A stretch of DNA of 64,000 bases from Ursus arctos (GCF_023065955.2 NW_026622808.1:47690475-47754474); one strand, 5' to 3'. Positions 43,040-54,509 are shown, counted from the stretch's first letter. Numbers and translations: made by a program. Notes: generated by a model not told the origin, from the sequence alone.

Positions 43040-43420
43040 CATGGACGGCACTGGAGGAGATAATGCTAAGTGAAATAAGTCAAGCAGAGAAAGACAACTA
43101 TCATATGATTTCTCTCATCTATGGAACATAAGAACTAGGATGATCGGTAGGGGAAGAAAGGGATAAAGAAAGGGGGGGTAATCAGAAGGGGGAATGAAAC
43201 ATGAGAGACTATGGACTATGAGAAACAAACTGAGGGCCTCAGAGGGGAGGGGGGTGGGGGAATGGGATAGACCGGTGATGGGTAGTAAGGAGGGCACGTA
43301 TTGCATGGTGCACTGGGTGTTATACGCAACTAATGAATCATTGAGCCTTACATCGGAAACCGGGGATGTACTGTATGGTGACTAGCATAATATAATAAAA
43401 AATCATTAAAAAAAAAAAGA
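43040..43420 (+). mobile_element. L1 3' UTR, first tandem copy
   Basis: Starts in the ORF2 end (GGACGGCACTGGAGGAGATA), continues CATATGATTTCTCTCATCTA and GAGAGACTATGGACTATGAG, and ends with ATAATATAATAAAAAATC and an A-tail. The 63-codon frame (43194-43385) is 3' UTR translation, not a gene. Confidence 0.95.
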
Positions 43421-43716
43421 TGGAACATAAGAAGTAGGAAGATCAGTAGGAGAAGAAAGGAAAGAAGAAAGAGGGGGAGTAAACAGAAGGGGGAATGAAC
43501 CATGAGAGACTATGGACTCTGGGAAACAAACTGAGGACTTCAGAGGGGAGGGGAGTAGGGGAAAGGGATAGGCTGGTGATGGGTATTAAGGAGGGCACCT
43601 ATTGCATGGAGCACTGGGTGTTATATGCAAGTAATGAATCATGGAACTTTACATCAAAAACTAGGGATGTACTGTATGGTGACTAACATAATATAATAAA
43701 AAAATTATTTAAAAAA
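43421..43716 (+). mobile_element. L1 3' UTR, second tandem copy
   Basis: Begins mid-UTR with TGGAACATAAGAAGTAGGAA and repeats the first copy from about 43123 on, with scattered substitutions, ending in its own A-tail. Both copies lie inside one 16-bp TSD pair. Confidence 0.95.
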
Positions 43717-43732
43717 AATGAATGCAAGTGAA
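43717..43732 (+). repeat. TSD of tandem L1 insertion, right copy
   Basis: Perfect match to 43024-43039. Confidence 0.95.
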
Positions 43733-45904
43733 ATCAGCAAAATGTTATAAAAAATAAGATCCCAGTGACCACTATTTCACGGAATGACATCTACCTTCCC
43801 CGATGCTATCCAGGCATGGGAAGAATGTCATCTTCACAGGAAACATACATTTTAATTTCTTAACCAACAAGTAAGCCAAATATTTTGTTATTCCACACTC
43901 TGCTGTCATTCTTGACAACTGCCAGTGAGGTAGAAACAAAGTAGAATTAATTTGGATTCTGAGAGAAATCGGGAAGAAAAAGGTAAAGAAAAATAGAGTG
44001 TTAGGCAAAAAGGTTACACAAGAAAGAGGACAGAACAAAGCCATTTATTTCAAAGGAAAGAGAAACTGAGATGTCATCTGCAGAAAGAGCGGGAAGGCGG
44101 CTAACTTGTAGCAGGGGATAAACACTGGTAGGGAGCAGTAGAGACGGAAGAATGATTTCAAAGGCAGTTGAGTGTGGGAAAAGGAGAAGTGAGGGCGAAT
44201 GTGTGCTTGAAGCCAAGAACAAAACAAAGATCAAACTTTGGTTCTAACGATTTCAGTAGAATTCAGAGTTTTTTATTAGGAATTCAGAGGGTAGGGGAGA
44301 ATAGATTATTGCAAAACATGCAGCTAATACTTGAGTGATGTTCCTTTCGGTGACTGAGTAGGAAAGAGGTTCGACTTTACAAGAGCAGTTACAATTATTA
44401 TGGATCGACATTTGAGAACCAACAACATAAAAGCACCTAGGTTTCCAATCCAGCTTTGAAATACAGACACAAAAGGACCAAATGCAAACAAACAACCCCC
44501 TCCCTCCCCGCCAAACACTCCACCCATATTTTGTGCAGGCTCACTTGAAAGTCTCTCCTCACAGACCTTCACCCACTGTGCAAAAATGAGGAAAAAAACC
44601 CTATTTTCTGTCTGCCCTGTAGCAAGAGAACAGTTGCTGCTGCATTTCCTTGTAGATGGAAGTGTTTTGTTCTCCGGTGCTCCTGAATTTGCATTAGAGC
44701 TGTGAAGCCTCAGAAATTTGGGACAAAAGGACTTTCCCTCTGAAATGGTGGCTAACACACAGTAGGGCCAACACAATTCATCTAGGAGCTTGGGAGGTGG
44801 GGGGTGGAGGCAGTAGGTGGAAAAGCCCCAGAGAGGACAAACCATAAAGAGACAGGCAGTGAGACCGAAAATACATCCTGTTTTCAGAAGAGCTCTGAAA
44901 AGACAACCCAAGTTGGGAGGATATATTCATTTCAGGAACAAGGCACTGCCTTAAATAATCAATGTATGCATTCCTATGTAGGTATTCCTTTCTCACCCCA
45001 ATTTTCTCCCTTCCCCCACTGCAGTCCCCTGATATTTTCTCTCGGATCAGTCTTCGATCTCAGTGTTTTAAAAACTTCTAAGAAGCTGGGTTTTTCCCCT
45101 TCAAATGAAGAGTTTGTGTCTTTTCGATTTAAAGTAGAAAGCACTAGTACTGTCTATTGCAATCCGAGCCCATAGCATAAAATCTGACATGTCAAAGGCA
45201 AGAGAAGAAAGAAAACAGAGTGAATGCATGTATGGAGGGAGGGGACTGGCTGTCACAGCAACAGCATTGTGCCTTGGACACAAAAGGAGGATTTGGAGAA
45301 ACGTAAAGGCCCCCAAATAAATCTACATGCAAGTATTACAAAGATACATGCAAGATTACTAAGTGGTGATCTGTGGCCCAAAGAGCTCAGTGTGACTCCT
45401 GCCATTCCAGAAAGAATAAATTTCTCAGCTACAATCTGTATTGGTCTCCAAGATTCCAGTTGGACACTGGACTGTGGTAAAATCCAGATGGAAACTCATT
45501 TTGTGGTAGCAAAAACAGTTCTGTTTCATATGACTGATTTTGGGGGGGGCAGACCCCCAAATGTGACAATGGTGGCTTTTTTGAAAGATACTGTCATGAA
45601 TCAGGCAGATGAATAAATCAGGCAAATACAAGGAATGGCTTTATAAATAGAGCTTATGTACCTACAGATTCTTCTTCATAAAAATACTGTATTTTTATAG
45701 GCATGACCTGATTCCATGACTCTTTATAAAGATTATCTTCGTAGGATTTACATAGTACACATACTTGATTCCCACAACTATCAATTACCTTAAGCAAGCA
45801 GGGTATGGAGAGGAGAGGAGCATTAGACTAAAAGGAGAAAATATTCATCCACAACAGAAGAATACGGGGCTTCAAAGAATTAGAGAACACTGACGTTGGG
45901 GAAA
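43733..45904. other. Unassigned, repeat-poor DNA, 2.2 kb
   Basis: No repeat recognised. It contains the longest open frame of the window (44324-44911, minus, 195 codons), which shows no domain or signal I recognise and has low-complexity proline and glycine runs. Could include a noncoding transcript or conserved element, but nothing in the sequence proves it. Confidence 0.45.
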
Positions 45905-46060
45905 AGGGGTCTTAGGGTTTATGTAGCTCAATCTAATTTTATTTAAGACCAGAGATGATTATTTATTTTCCTAATGTCACATATCTAGTAAGTGTTGTAG
46001 CCAAGATTTGAATCTGGGTCTTCTAACTCCAAATCCAATGCTTTTAGACTATCTTAATAT
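45905..46060 (-). repeat. Ancient MIR-superfamily-like repeat, reverse
   Basis: TTATGTAGCTCAATCTAATT, TATTTTCCTAATGTCACATA, GATTTGAATCTGGGTCTTCT, AACTCCAAATCCAATGCTTT follow the usual order of a reversed ancient SINE head and core. Confidence 0.55.
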
Positions 46061-47173
46061 TTTAGCCCCCACACTTACATGATATTGACTGCTTATATCC
46101 TCTTAATTGGGGTAAGTAACTACAAGACTCTACAACAGACCAACTCTGAAATCTCAGGGGTTCAGCAAACAAACTTCATGTAAAGTCAAGTGCAGGTAAG
46201 TGGGGGCTCCCTCAGTCCAGGGAACTAGAGGACCAGGCTCTCTTCAACTTGAACCCCCTCCATATCACAGGAGGCTTTAGATGACTACCTTAATGAAAAA
46301 AGAATATGGATTATCACACCAATTCTTAAATGCTTCAGCCTGGAAGTTTTATGTATTACTTCCACTCACATTTTATTGGCTAGAACTATAGGGCTTCATC
46401 CAAGTCAAATGGTTTTGGAAAGTATAATCCCCTCATGTGCCCAGGAAGGAGATGAGAAATGGGGGAATACTTTTAACCTCTCTCACACATGCATACCTGG
46501 TTTCCATGAAGCGCAAAATAAAGCAATATTACTAAATGAAGTATGGAGATTTTCTGGGTAATCAGTAAGTAAGAATAACACAATTACTCTTCCCACTGAA
46601 CTCTTTACTGAAGTATGAAGGCCTGGCAAGAAATACGGAGGGCTTATGAATCCATATCTTTTAGTACAGGCATTCTAAGTCCCCAAGTCAGATTTCACAA
46701 ATATTATGATCCAAAATACTGGCCACCTGCTTTGTCTGTAAAATTTTACAGATCACAACTCTAAATTGCATCTCTCTTTCCAGGACATTTTGTAGCTTTC
46801 AGTTGGCCCCATATCACAGGGAGCAGTGTCTCTAATAAAATGGATACAAATATTTGTGAAGCTCATCCACGGCTGCTCCAGAGCCAGGCCCCGGAGAGCC
46901 CGTGCTCTGCTGGCACATGGCAGGTCCTACTGACGTGGTCCAGGGAGCACCTGGAGACTTTCCAACTCTAGAAAACTGCAGAGTTAGCCATGGGCTGTGA
47001 CAACGAGTCATCTGCTTCTTGTTTTCCTATTTATAGTTTTTAAGATAAACTTTGTTGCCTCCTCACCCATTTTGTCAAAGAGAACACTATAGTTGTGGTT
47101 TACCAGTGCTAGAATAACAGGAATCTGAACTTTCTGATACAAATGTTTTTTGGGTTGGTTGTGATATTGAAGA

Positions 47174-47177
<4 letters not shown>
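46061..47177. other. Unassigned DNA
   Basis: No gene recognised. 46320-46470 (CACTCACATTTTATTGGCTA) vaguely recalls an old interspersed repeat. 46860-46970 is GC-rich and unique-looking. Confidence 0.4.

Positions 47178-47218
<41 letters not shown>
47178..47218 (+). repeat. (CA)n microsatellite
   Basis: Twenty perfect units. Confidence 0.97.
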
Positions 47219-47221
<3 letters not shown>

Positions 47222-47224
47222 ACA

Positions 47225-47365
47225 CTTCTTGAGACTGGAATTTTTCAATCTTCAATGTGCAAACACCTGGGGATCTTGGTTAAATGAAGATTCTGATCTA
47301 GAAAATCTGGGATGGGTCCTGCAGCTGTCTTTCCAACAAGCTCAAAGATGATGTCAATGCTAAGG
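47225..47365 (+). mobile_element. MER20-like hAT relic
   Basis: CACCTGGGGATCTTGGTTAA, AGATTCTGATCTAGAAAATC and CCAACAAGCTCAAAGATGAT follow this group's order. Confidence 0.55.
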
Positions 47366-49134
47366 ATCCCTCCACTGGATCGCCTGGGATCCCTCTTACC
47401 AGGTTTAGTGTGTCCATTCCCCACTGGTTACCTGTTCTGCTGTTAAGGTCTCTGAAGGATTGCCCCGAGCTATTGTTTATGTCTGCCTATCCCCATTCTC
47501 TGCAATTGATACCCAGTGACTCACACAGGTATGGAGAAACAAAAGCCTAGCCAAGAAGTGGGACAACCTTGGGTGCAATTTCTGCTTCAGAGCTCCTCAG
47601 CCGAGTGGGATGAGGCTGAAGCTAGACTCCACCTGAAATCACATCCTTATCGTTATCCTGATTCCTATTCTTCCTTAAAGGTTTTCTTCATAGCGTGCTG
47701 CCTTGAACAACCCCATCTTAGGCTCTGCTTCCAGGAAACCCACTTAAGGCCTTTGCAAGCCATGCTTTGAGAAGCCAGTCTAGAGTGTTCTAGAATTTGC
47801 TGAAAGAAGGTGTTGACTTGGGATCACAGATTGGGTTTTAAAAATTTAACCAATGCTTTTTTAGCTTCTTGGGTAGAAGAGATAAGGGGGGGTCAAAATT
47901 CATGTCACCGATGATTGGCCAATTAAAGACATCATGCAACTGAGAGCTTCCATAGGTTCATGTTTATTGACTGTGACTGCTTGGTGCTTCATGGACATCT
48001 AATGTTTACTTGGACCTCCCGCCCCTTTCCATCTATGGTCAGCACCTACATGCTGTACTTGCATTTTCTATATCTGAAGCAGGTCATATGATACTCATTT
48101 CTAATCTTGATTTCAGCTATCTTTTTTACTTGCCTCTTTCTTTCCCACAGCAGGATTGAATGTACTTAAATAATATGAGCACATGAAGGACATCTAACAT
48201 GGACAAATGAGTTTATAACAAAGACATGGGTGAAAACCCAGGTTAGAAGATCTGAAAATGGGAAAGTGAGACACCCAGGTATTAGAGAATGGAAGCATCT
48301 ACCACCCTAAGGATGATGGACAAAGTAAGGGGATGCTTGTTTCCAGGATCCAGGAACTAACATAGACCATGGAGGAGATGATTTCTGAAAGAGAGAGAGA
48401 GGGAGAGAGAGGGAGGGGCACCCTGGCATCGCCCTTTCTCCTATATTCTTTCTTGTCGGTGCCTGACATGGGCTAATATAGCAAGAGGCCAGTAGGCAAG
48501 GGAGCTTGAAGAATGTAATTTGCAGAGGCGGCCCCTACAATACAAAGCAGAGTAAAAGAAGCATGGTGAATGAGGACCTGCACGGTAGCCCAGCTAAGGT
48601 TACTGGCAGTGACAAGGTAAGGCCAGCTGACCAGGGGAACCCAGGGAAACCCTGGCCTCTCCAGCTTGCAACCTAAGTGTAGAACCACTAAGCTAAGAAG
48701 TCAATGAACAGAGCTAATGATCTATTATGATAGAATAATTATTTTAAAGCCAACTGAGTTCTGCTCTATGTGTCAGAGTAGACCCAACGACATCTAAGAT
48801 TTACCTCCAACATTCCGGGTTGATGAAAAATGTACCCTCAAAGACTAAAGGAGATTTTAAAAGCTGATTTGTATGTTCATTCATGGCGAACAATTTTAAA
48901 ACTGAGAAGCAATCGCTATTTTGATAAGAGATCATTCAAAGAAACTATATCCTAGTAGAAAGAAAAAGTCTGGTTATATTTACTAAGAGAATAATTCCAA
49001 TATTAGCTACAGGTAAAATATTTCTTGCATTTAATGATTTTGTAGCAACTGGCTAAGGAGAGAGAAGAGGAAATTTGTATTTGTGGTGAGAATGGCTTTA
49101 CTTAAATCAAACAAACCAAAATAATGCCAGTAAT
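47366..49134. other. Unassigned DNA, 1.8 kb
   Basis: No gene recognised. A GA-rich run lies at 48386-48418. Confidence 0.45.
48386..48418 (+). repeat. (GA)n-rich run
   Basis: GAAAGAGAGAGAGAGGGAGA and continuing. Confidence 0.85.
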
Positions 49135-49550
49135 GATTCCCTGAATATATCCTATGTATCAAGAGCTGGGCCAATTGCTCTAGAGCAGAGTGTCTCAACT
49201 ACTACACGTTTGACATTTTGGGCTGGATGACTCCTTATAAAGAGGGCTGTCCCGTGCATTGTAAAATGGTTAGCATCATCCCGGGCCTTGACCTACCTGA
49301 TGTACTCCACCCCCAGTTGTGACAATCAAAAATGTCTCCAGATATTGCAAAATACCCCCAGCCCCTAGGAGTAGGTGGGCAAAATCGACCCTGGTTAGAA
49401 CCACTGCTCTAAAGGCATCAACTTATAATTACGTCCAGGGCACCAAAGAACAAAATGAGGCTTACTGAGATTAAATGAACTCGCCCAGCCTCATGCAGAT
49501 AGTGAGCGGTGCAAGCAAGATTCGAACTCAGATCCAACTGGGTTCCTTTC
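49135..49550 (-). mobile_element. MIR, reverse, split by a hAT element
   Basis: Left: ATCAAGAGCTGGGCCAATTG. Right (49415-49550): AATGAGGCTTACTGAGATTA, AACTCGCCCAGCCTCATGCA, GCAAGATTCGAACTCAGATC. Confidence 0.7.
49186..49406 (-). mobile_element. hAT-type MER element, complete, 8-bp TSD
   Basis: Termini CAGAGTGTCTCAACTA and GGTTAGAACCACTG are hAT-like inverted repeats. The interior has CATTTTGGGCTGGATGACTC, GGGCTGTCCCGTGCATTGTA and AAAATGTCTCCAGATATTGC. Flanking 8-mers are CTCTAGAG (49178-49185) and CTCTAAAG (49407-49414). Non-autonomous; family name not asserted. Confidence 0.88.
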
Positions 49551-50654
49551 CCTCCCATTTTCTGAGAAGTAACTGTGAATATGTTTTTTAATCTGGAGAA
49601 AAATATCAGAAGAAACAGTCATGTTTGATCTGAATCTACAGCAAGAGATTAACCGGATTTCTGATGCGATGGTGGTTTTACGCTGCTTCCATCACAGAAA
49701 TTCAGAAGCGTAAGAAGCCTGGGAGCTCATCTGCTTTAGAAAATACTACTGCGGCCATGCAAGCCCTACACAACAGCATCTGACAGCACCTGGTTCATTT
49801 TAGCTCAAGAGACAATGTGCTGCAAAGCCTCCCTGTTTTCTGTGGCTCTTGCTGAATCTCCCTCCTCTGTAATGTACCACCGCAGTAAATGATCAATTTC
49901 AACTTCATGCAGCCAAGGTCAGGTGCCGGGAACAATAGGCTCTCTACTAAACCATGTAGGAATGATTTATTGCTTTTCCAGAAGAGGATTCTTGACATTT
50001 TGAAAATGTAATGTAGTGCAAGAATAATTAAGCCAAAGGTAGACTGCTGCACAATTGATTGGCATTGTCAGAGAAGCCTGATTAGCTTAGATGCTTCAAG
50101 AACTGACTTTGCCAGCTATGAATTAAAGGTTAGTAATTAAATTTATGGGCCATGGCCACTGTCTCCAGGTGGCATTTTACATAGGGGTACTTGTGTTCTG
50201 AGAGGACAGGCAAATAAAGTAAACATCAGTTGCCTCTTGACTAACAGTCTGCTTAAAATGTCTCTTCAGAGGGAAAGGAAAAATAATATTGAGTCAAACT
50301 TGTTTGGAAGTCAAAGTATTACTTATTATATCCAATAATGTTTTTGAAAAGCAAGCTCTAAGTACCTTCCAAATGGCAAATCAAAGTGAGAAAGAGAAGT
50401 TTAATAAAAGGTATTCACATCCATCATATTTATCTACCAGTGGGCTCCGTGTGAGGGAATATTTAGTTATGAGTTATTTCTTCTCTTCTCCATCCAGCCA
50501 GGCACCAGCTTTCCGAAAACTGCCCTTTTCCTCCCCTTTCCCCATCTTTCCACCCAAATACTTTTGGAAACAGACCTATTCAAAGATACACAGCCCATCT
50601 AAAGCATTCAGAATCCTTCCTTAGGGATTTTTCTTTCTGTTCAATGTTTTTTCA
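49551..50654. other. Repeat-poor block, candidate conserved noncoding element
   Basis: About 1.1 kb without repeats. The part from 49960 to 50200 is rich in TAATT/ATTA homeodomain-like cores (GAATAATTAAGCC, TTAGTAATTAAATT) mixed with GC-rich boxes such as GGGCCATGGCCACT. No coding potential is evident. The regulatory role is inference from base composition only. Confidence 0.35.
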
Positions 50655-52570
50655 TAGATTTCGTAGACTCTACAGCCATCACCATAATTTTAAAACTTTT
50701 TTTTTCACCTCCCCGCCCCCAAAAGCCCATACCGATTATCAGTCAGTCCTCCTCTTCTTTCTCTTCCTCCTCCACCCCAGGCCTAGCCAATTGCTATTGT
50801 ATTTTCTGTCCCCGCAGATTTGCCTATACTAGACATTTCATATAAATGTCGACATACAATATGTGGTCTTGGGGACTGCTTTGTTTCAGTCAGCATGGTT
50901 TTGAGGTTCATTCAGGAGGTAGCATAAAATAGTAGTTCATGCTTCTTGTAGCTCAATAACATTCCACTGCACAGATACTCATACCTTCTCCGGCTGTTCC
51001 TCAGTTGATGGTCATTGGGGTTGTTTCCACTTTGGGGCTATTATCAATAATGCTGCTCACTATGCACATTCATGTACAAGTGTTTGTGTGGACATATGTT
51101 TTCATTTGTCCTGGGTGCATACCTAAGAAGTAGAATTGGTGGGTTCTAGGTTTTGAGGAAGTGTCAAGCTGTTTTCCAACAGTTTGGGTTGGCTGTTGGC
51201 TGCACCATTTTCCACTCCCACTGACAACAGAGGAGGGTTCTAATTTCTCCACATCCTTGCCAACACTTGTTAGTGTCCATCTTATTTATTTCAGCCATCT
51301 GAGTTGGTGGGAAGCAGCTTTATTATGGCATTGCTTCGCCTTTCCTTAATAACTAAAGAGGCTGAATATCTTTTCATGTGCTTATTGGCCACTTGCCTAC
51401 CTTTGAAAATAAAATCTATTTTAATCCTTTGCCTGTTTTTTGATTTGGTCTTTTTATTTTTGAGTTATGAGTTTTTTATTTTAAAAAAGGTTATTATATA
51501 TTCTTGATACAAGTCTTTTATCAGATACATAATTTGAAAACAATTTCATTCTTTAGTTTGTCTTTTCACTTTCAGCTGAAATGTTTATGTTTTAATTTAG
51601 TCCAATTTATCTATTTTTTTTCTTTTGTCACTTATGCTTTTTTGTGTTTCACAAAGAAACTATTGCTTATTTCAGGCCAGCAAAGATACACGCATATGCT
51701 CATGTATTTTCTTGTAAGGGTTTCATAGTTCTGCCTCTTACACTTAGGTCTATGATCTATTTTGAGTTCATTTTTAAAAGATTATTTATTTATTTATTTG
51801 AAAGAGAGATAGTGAGAGAGAGCATGAGCAGGAAGGAGAGGGAGAAACAGGCTCCCCACTGAGCAGGGAACCTGATGTGAGGCTCCATTCCAGGACCCTG
51901 GATCATGACCTGAGCCCAACGCAGATGCTTAACTGACTGAACCACCCAGGTGCCATTCTTTTGAGTTAATTTTTGAGGTAGGGGTCCAAACTCCTTTTTT
52001 GTGTATGTCAGTGTCCCAGTACCATTTGTTGAAAAGACTACTCTTTCCCTGTGAATTTATTTTGGTACCTTGTAGAAAGTCAACTGATTGTAAGTGTACA
52101 GGTTTACTTCTGGATTCTCAATTCTATTCCATTGAAGTACATGTCTACCTTATGCCAGTACTACATTGTCCTGATTATTCTACTTTTATAGTAAATTTTG
52201 AAATCAGGAAGTGTAGTCCTCTAACTTTGTTCTCCTAGTTCAAGATTGTTTGGGCTATATTGGGTCAGTTGCATTTCCATATGAATGTTAGAATAAGCTT
52301 GTCAATTTCTGTGAAGATGGCATCTGGGATTTTGACAGGGATTGTGTTGAATCTGTAGATTCACTTGGGAACTATTGCCAGCTTAGCAAATATCAAGTCT
52401 TCAGATCTATAAAGACTCAGAGGAAGATGGGATGTCTTTCCATTTATTTAGATCTTCTTTAATTACTTTCAATGTTTTGTAATTTTTAGAGGACAAATTT
52501 GTATATCTTTTGTTAAATTTATTCCTAAGTATTTTACCTTTTGATGCTATTGTAAATGGCATCTTGGGAA
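50655..52570 (-). mobile_element. L1, reverse (3' UTR to mid ORF2), SINE-interrupted
   Basis: Starts with the reversed 3' UTR (GATTTGCCTATACTAGACAT, TTCATATAAATG) and continues through GGTTGTTTCCACTTTGGGGC, CCACATCCTTGCCAACACTT, and TTTGACAGGGATTGTGTTGA (ORF2). Frames are broken throughout. About 1.7 kb of L1 without the SINE. Confidence 0.93.
51776..51958 (-). mobile_element. Can-SINE in L1 with 16-bp TSD
   Basis: AAAGATTATTTATTTATTTA, GCTCCATTCCAGGACCCTGG, CTGAACCACCCAGGTGCC. TSD TTTTGAGTTMATTTTT at 51760-51775 and 51959-51974 (one mismatch). Confidence 0.95.
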
Positions 52571-53589
52571 TTTAAATAAGGATTAAGCAATCCCAGGCTC
52601 TGTTTGTCTAGTGTTTTGAATGGCAGCAATGTAAATCTAGCGAATGTTGGAAGCCATTTTCTGTTTTAATGTAGTCTTAAAACAAACATGAAATGAGAGA
52701 TGGAGAAGACTCCCAGGATTTCTACTGGTACTGGAGACTTATTTTAGCTCAGTTTTTAGGCCAGCTGCATCCCTATCCTTTATGACAATCCTTTGCGTTT
52801 GCTTGAACTACCTCTAGTGCATTTCTGTCTGCTATGCTCAACTAAAAACCCAACTAATACAGAGAGCAGAAAACAGAACTTGCTCTTGTTGTTAGGGAAG
52901 AAACAGGTTGCTTCAATGTCATCTCCATCTCTCAGCCCTCAGTTAATTGCTCATTTTTATCTCAAGTGAAATAAACAACATAATATTTTAATGGTCATCG
53001 TTTATCCTGTGAAATTACCCAGCCACATCAAGCTTTTTGGCACTCTTACTGTGTTAAACTACCCAAATTATAACAGAAGTGCCTAAGCTATGAAAAATGA
53101 CACTAGATTTATATAACTGAGCACAGGGTTTAATACTTACCTCTGTTGGGCAGGTAGCTTCCCAGAATGTGAGAGTTTTTGGAAATTAGCAATATAAAGT
53201 GAACTGGTTTTAGAAATTTTTTAGCAAAGTCATACATGTAAATCCTCTGGTGCTGTCTGAGCTCTAGAACCAATAATTCCTAAACCTGATTTTGACATGT
53301 CTGTCACCAATTATCTCAAGGGATATTATGAAAATTTCAAAACACATCTAAGTATATTTTAATTACTTTAATATACATTTGTAATGTATAGATAATACTT
53401 TTGGGTTATGTCATGTAAATACTAACTCCTGACATGTGAATCATAAAACCAGAAAGATACCATTCCAGCCAATGGATTTTATAACAGCTCAAAAAAGCCT
53501 GCATCTTATAGCTAGTGAATGCTTCAAATCTCTATTAATAAAGCTACATCTGATAGTAGTTAAGATTATACAGACTACTCTTTGATATA
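52571..53589. other. Unassigned DNA with possible LTR scrap
   Basis: 52690-52865 ends CCAACTAATACAG, like some MaLR LTRs, but the match is weak. The rest is unassigned and AT-rich. Confidence 0.35.
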
Positions 53590-53685
53590 GTACTCTTTCT
53601 TTAAAAGTATTCTAAGGAAATTATCAGAGATGGGCATTGAGCATGTTCAATATCGCATTACCAATAACATAAAAAGGAGAGAGAG

Positions 53686-53879
53686 GGGCGCCTGGGTAGC
53701 GCAGTCGTTAATGCGTCTGCCTTCGGCTCAGGGCGTGATCCCGGCGTACCGGGATCGAGTCCCACATCGGGCTCCTCCGCTATGAGCCTGCTTCTTTCTC
53801 TCCCACTCCCCTGCTGTGTTCCCTCTCTCGCTGGCTGTCTCTTTGTCACATAAATAAATAAAATCTTTAAAAAAAAAAA
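53686..53879 (+). mobile_element. Young ursid-type SINEC1 with 15-bp TSD
   Basis: GGGCGCCTGGGTAGCGCAGT, GGCGTGATCCCGGCGTACCG, GGCTCCTCCGCTATGAGCCT, AAATAAATAAAATCTTT plus A-tail. The TSD AAAAAGGAGAGAGAG is perfect at 53671-53685 and 53880-53894. Same subfamily as the copy at 25021. Confidence 0.97.
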
Positions 53880-53897
53880 AAAAAGGAGAGAGAGACT

Positions 53898-54020
53898 TGG
53901 GGCGCCTGGGTGGCTCAGTTGGTTAAGCGTCTGACTTGATCTCAGCTCCGGTCTTGATCTCAGGGTTGTCAAGTCCCCTACTGGGCTTCACGTGGGGCGT
54001 GAAGTCTACTTAAAAAATGT
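53898..54020 (+). mobile_element. Short Can-SINE with 11-bp TSD
   Basis: GGGCGCCTGGGTGGCTCAGT, GTCTTGATCTCAGGGTTGTC and a short end GTGAAGTCTACTTAAAAAAT, without the usual CT-rich and AAAT tail. TSD AGAGAGAGACT at 53887-53897 and 54021-54031. Its left TSD overlaps the right TSD of the neighbouring SINE. Confidence 0.94.
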
Positions 54021-54509
54021 AGAGAGAGACTAAAAGTATAATAGATGTTACATGTATTAGTTTTAGTTCATTCATACGATAGATTATTGAAAAGCCATTA
54101 AGAGTCATGTTAATGACTTTTAATGACTTGGAAAAGCTTTCTCAATACTGCAAGTGGAAAAAAAGGTAGCATTTCATAATATTCCATCTTGGTAAAATAA
54201 AATTTCCCAATAAAATAAAATGTACCAATATTTATGCACAGAAGAAAAACCTAGATGGATAACGAATTATAGGAAGGTTATTTTATTCTTGTGCTCTTTT
54301 ATATTTTTTACACAGCATTTATTACCATTGTCATTAGAAAAAGTGAATGTTAAACCCCCAAATGTATTTTTTTTTTAAGTGACAAATAATGTAGATGACA
54401 ACAATCTCTTCAGGAGGCAAAGCACTGTGTTTGATTCTGTCTGAGTTGAAGGACACAATGTACTAGACTTGGCTTATTACTGAGAAAACAAAAAACAACT
54501 TTGTCTTCT

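Larger units (their letters stand above)
53590..54340 (+). mobile_element. Old L1 3' end, carrying two SINEs
   Basis: Flank ATTACCAATAACATAAAAAG, then after the SINEs GATTATTGAAAAGCCATTAA, GTCATGTTAATGACTTTTAA, TACTGCAAGTGGAAAAAAAG and TTTATATTTTTTACACAGCA follow the end of an L1M-type 3' region. Confidence 0.7.

Noticed and set aside
43194..43686. Two similar 63-codon frames that look like duplicated genes
   Set aside because: They are translations of the duplicated L1 3' UTR, so similarity reflects the repeat, not a gene family.
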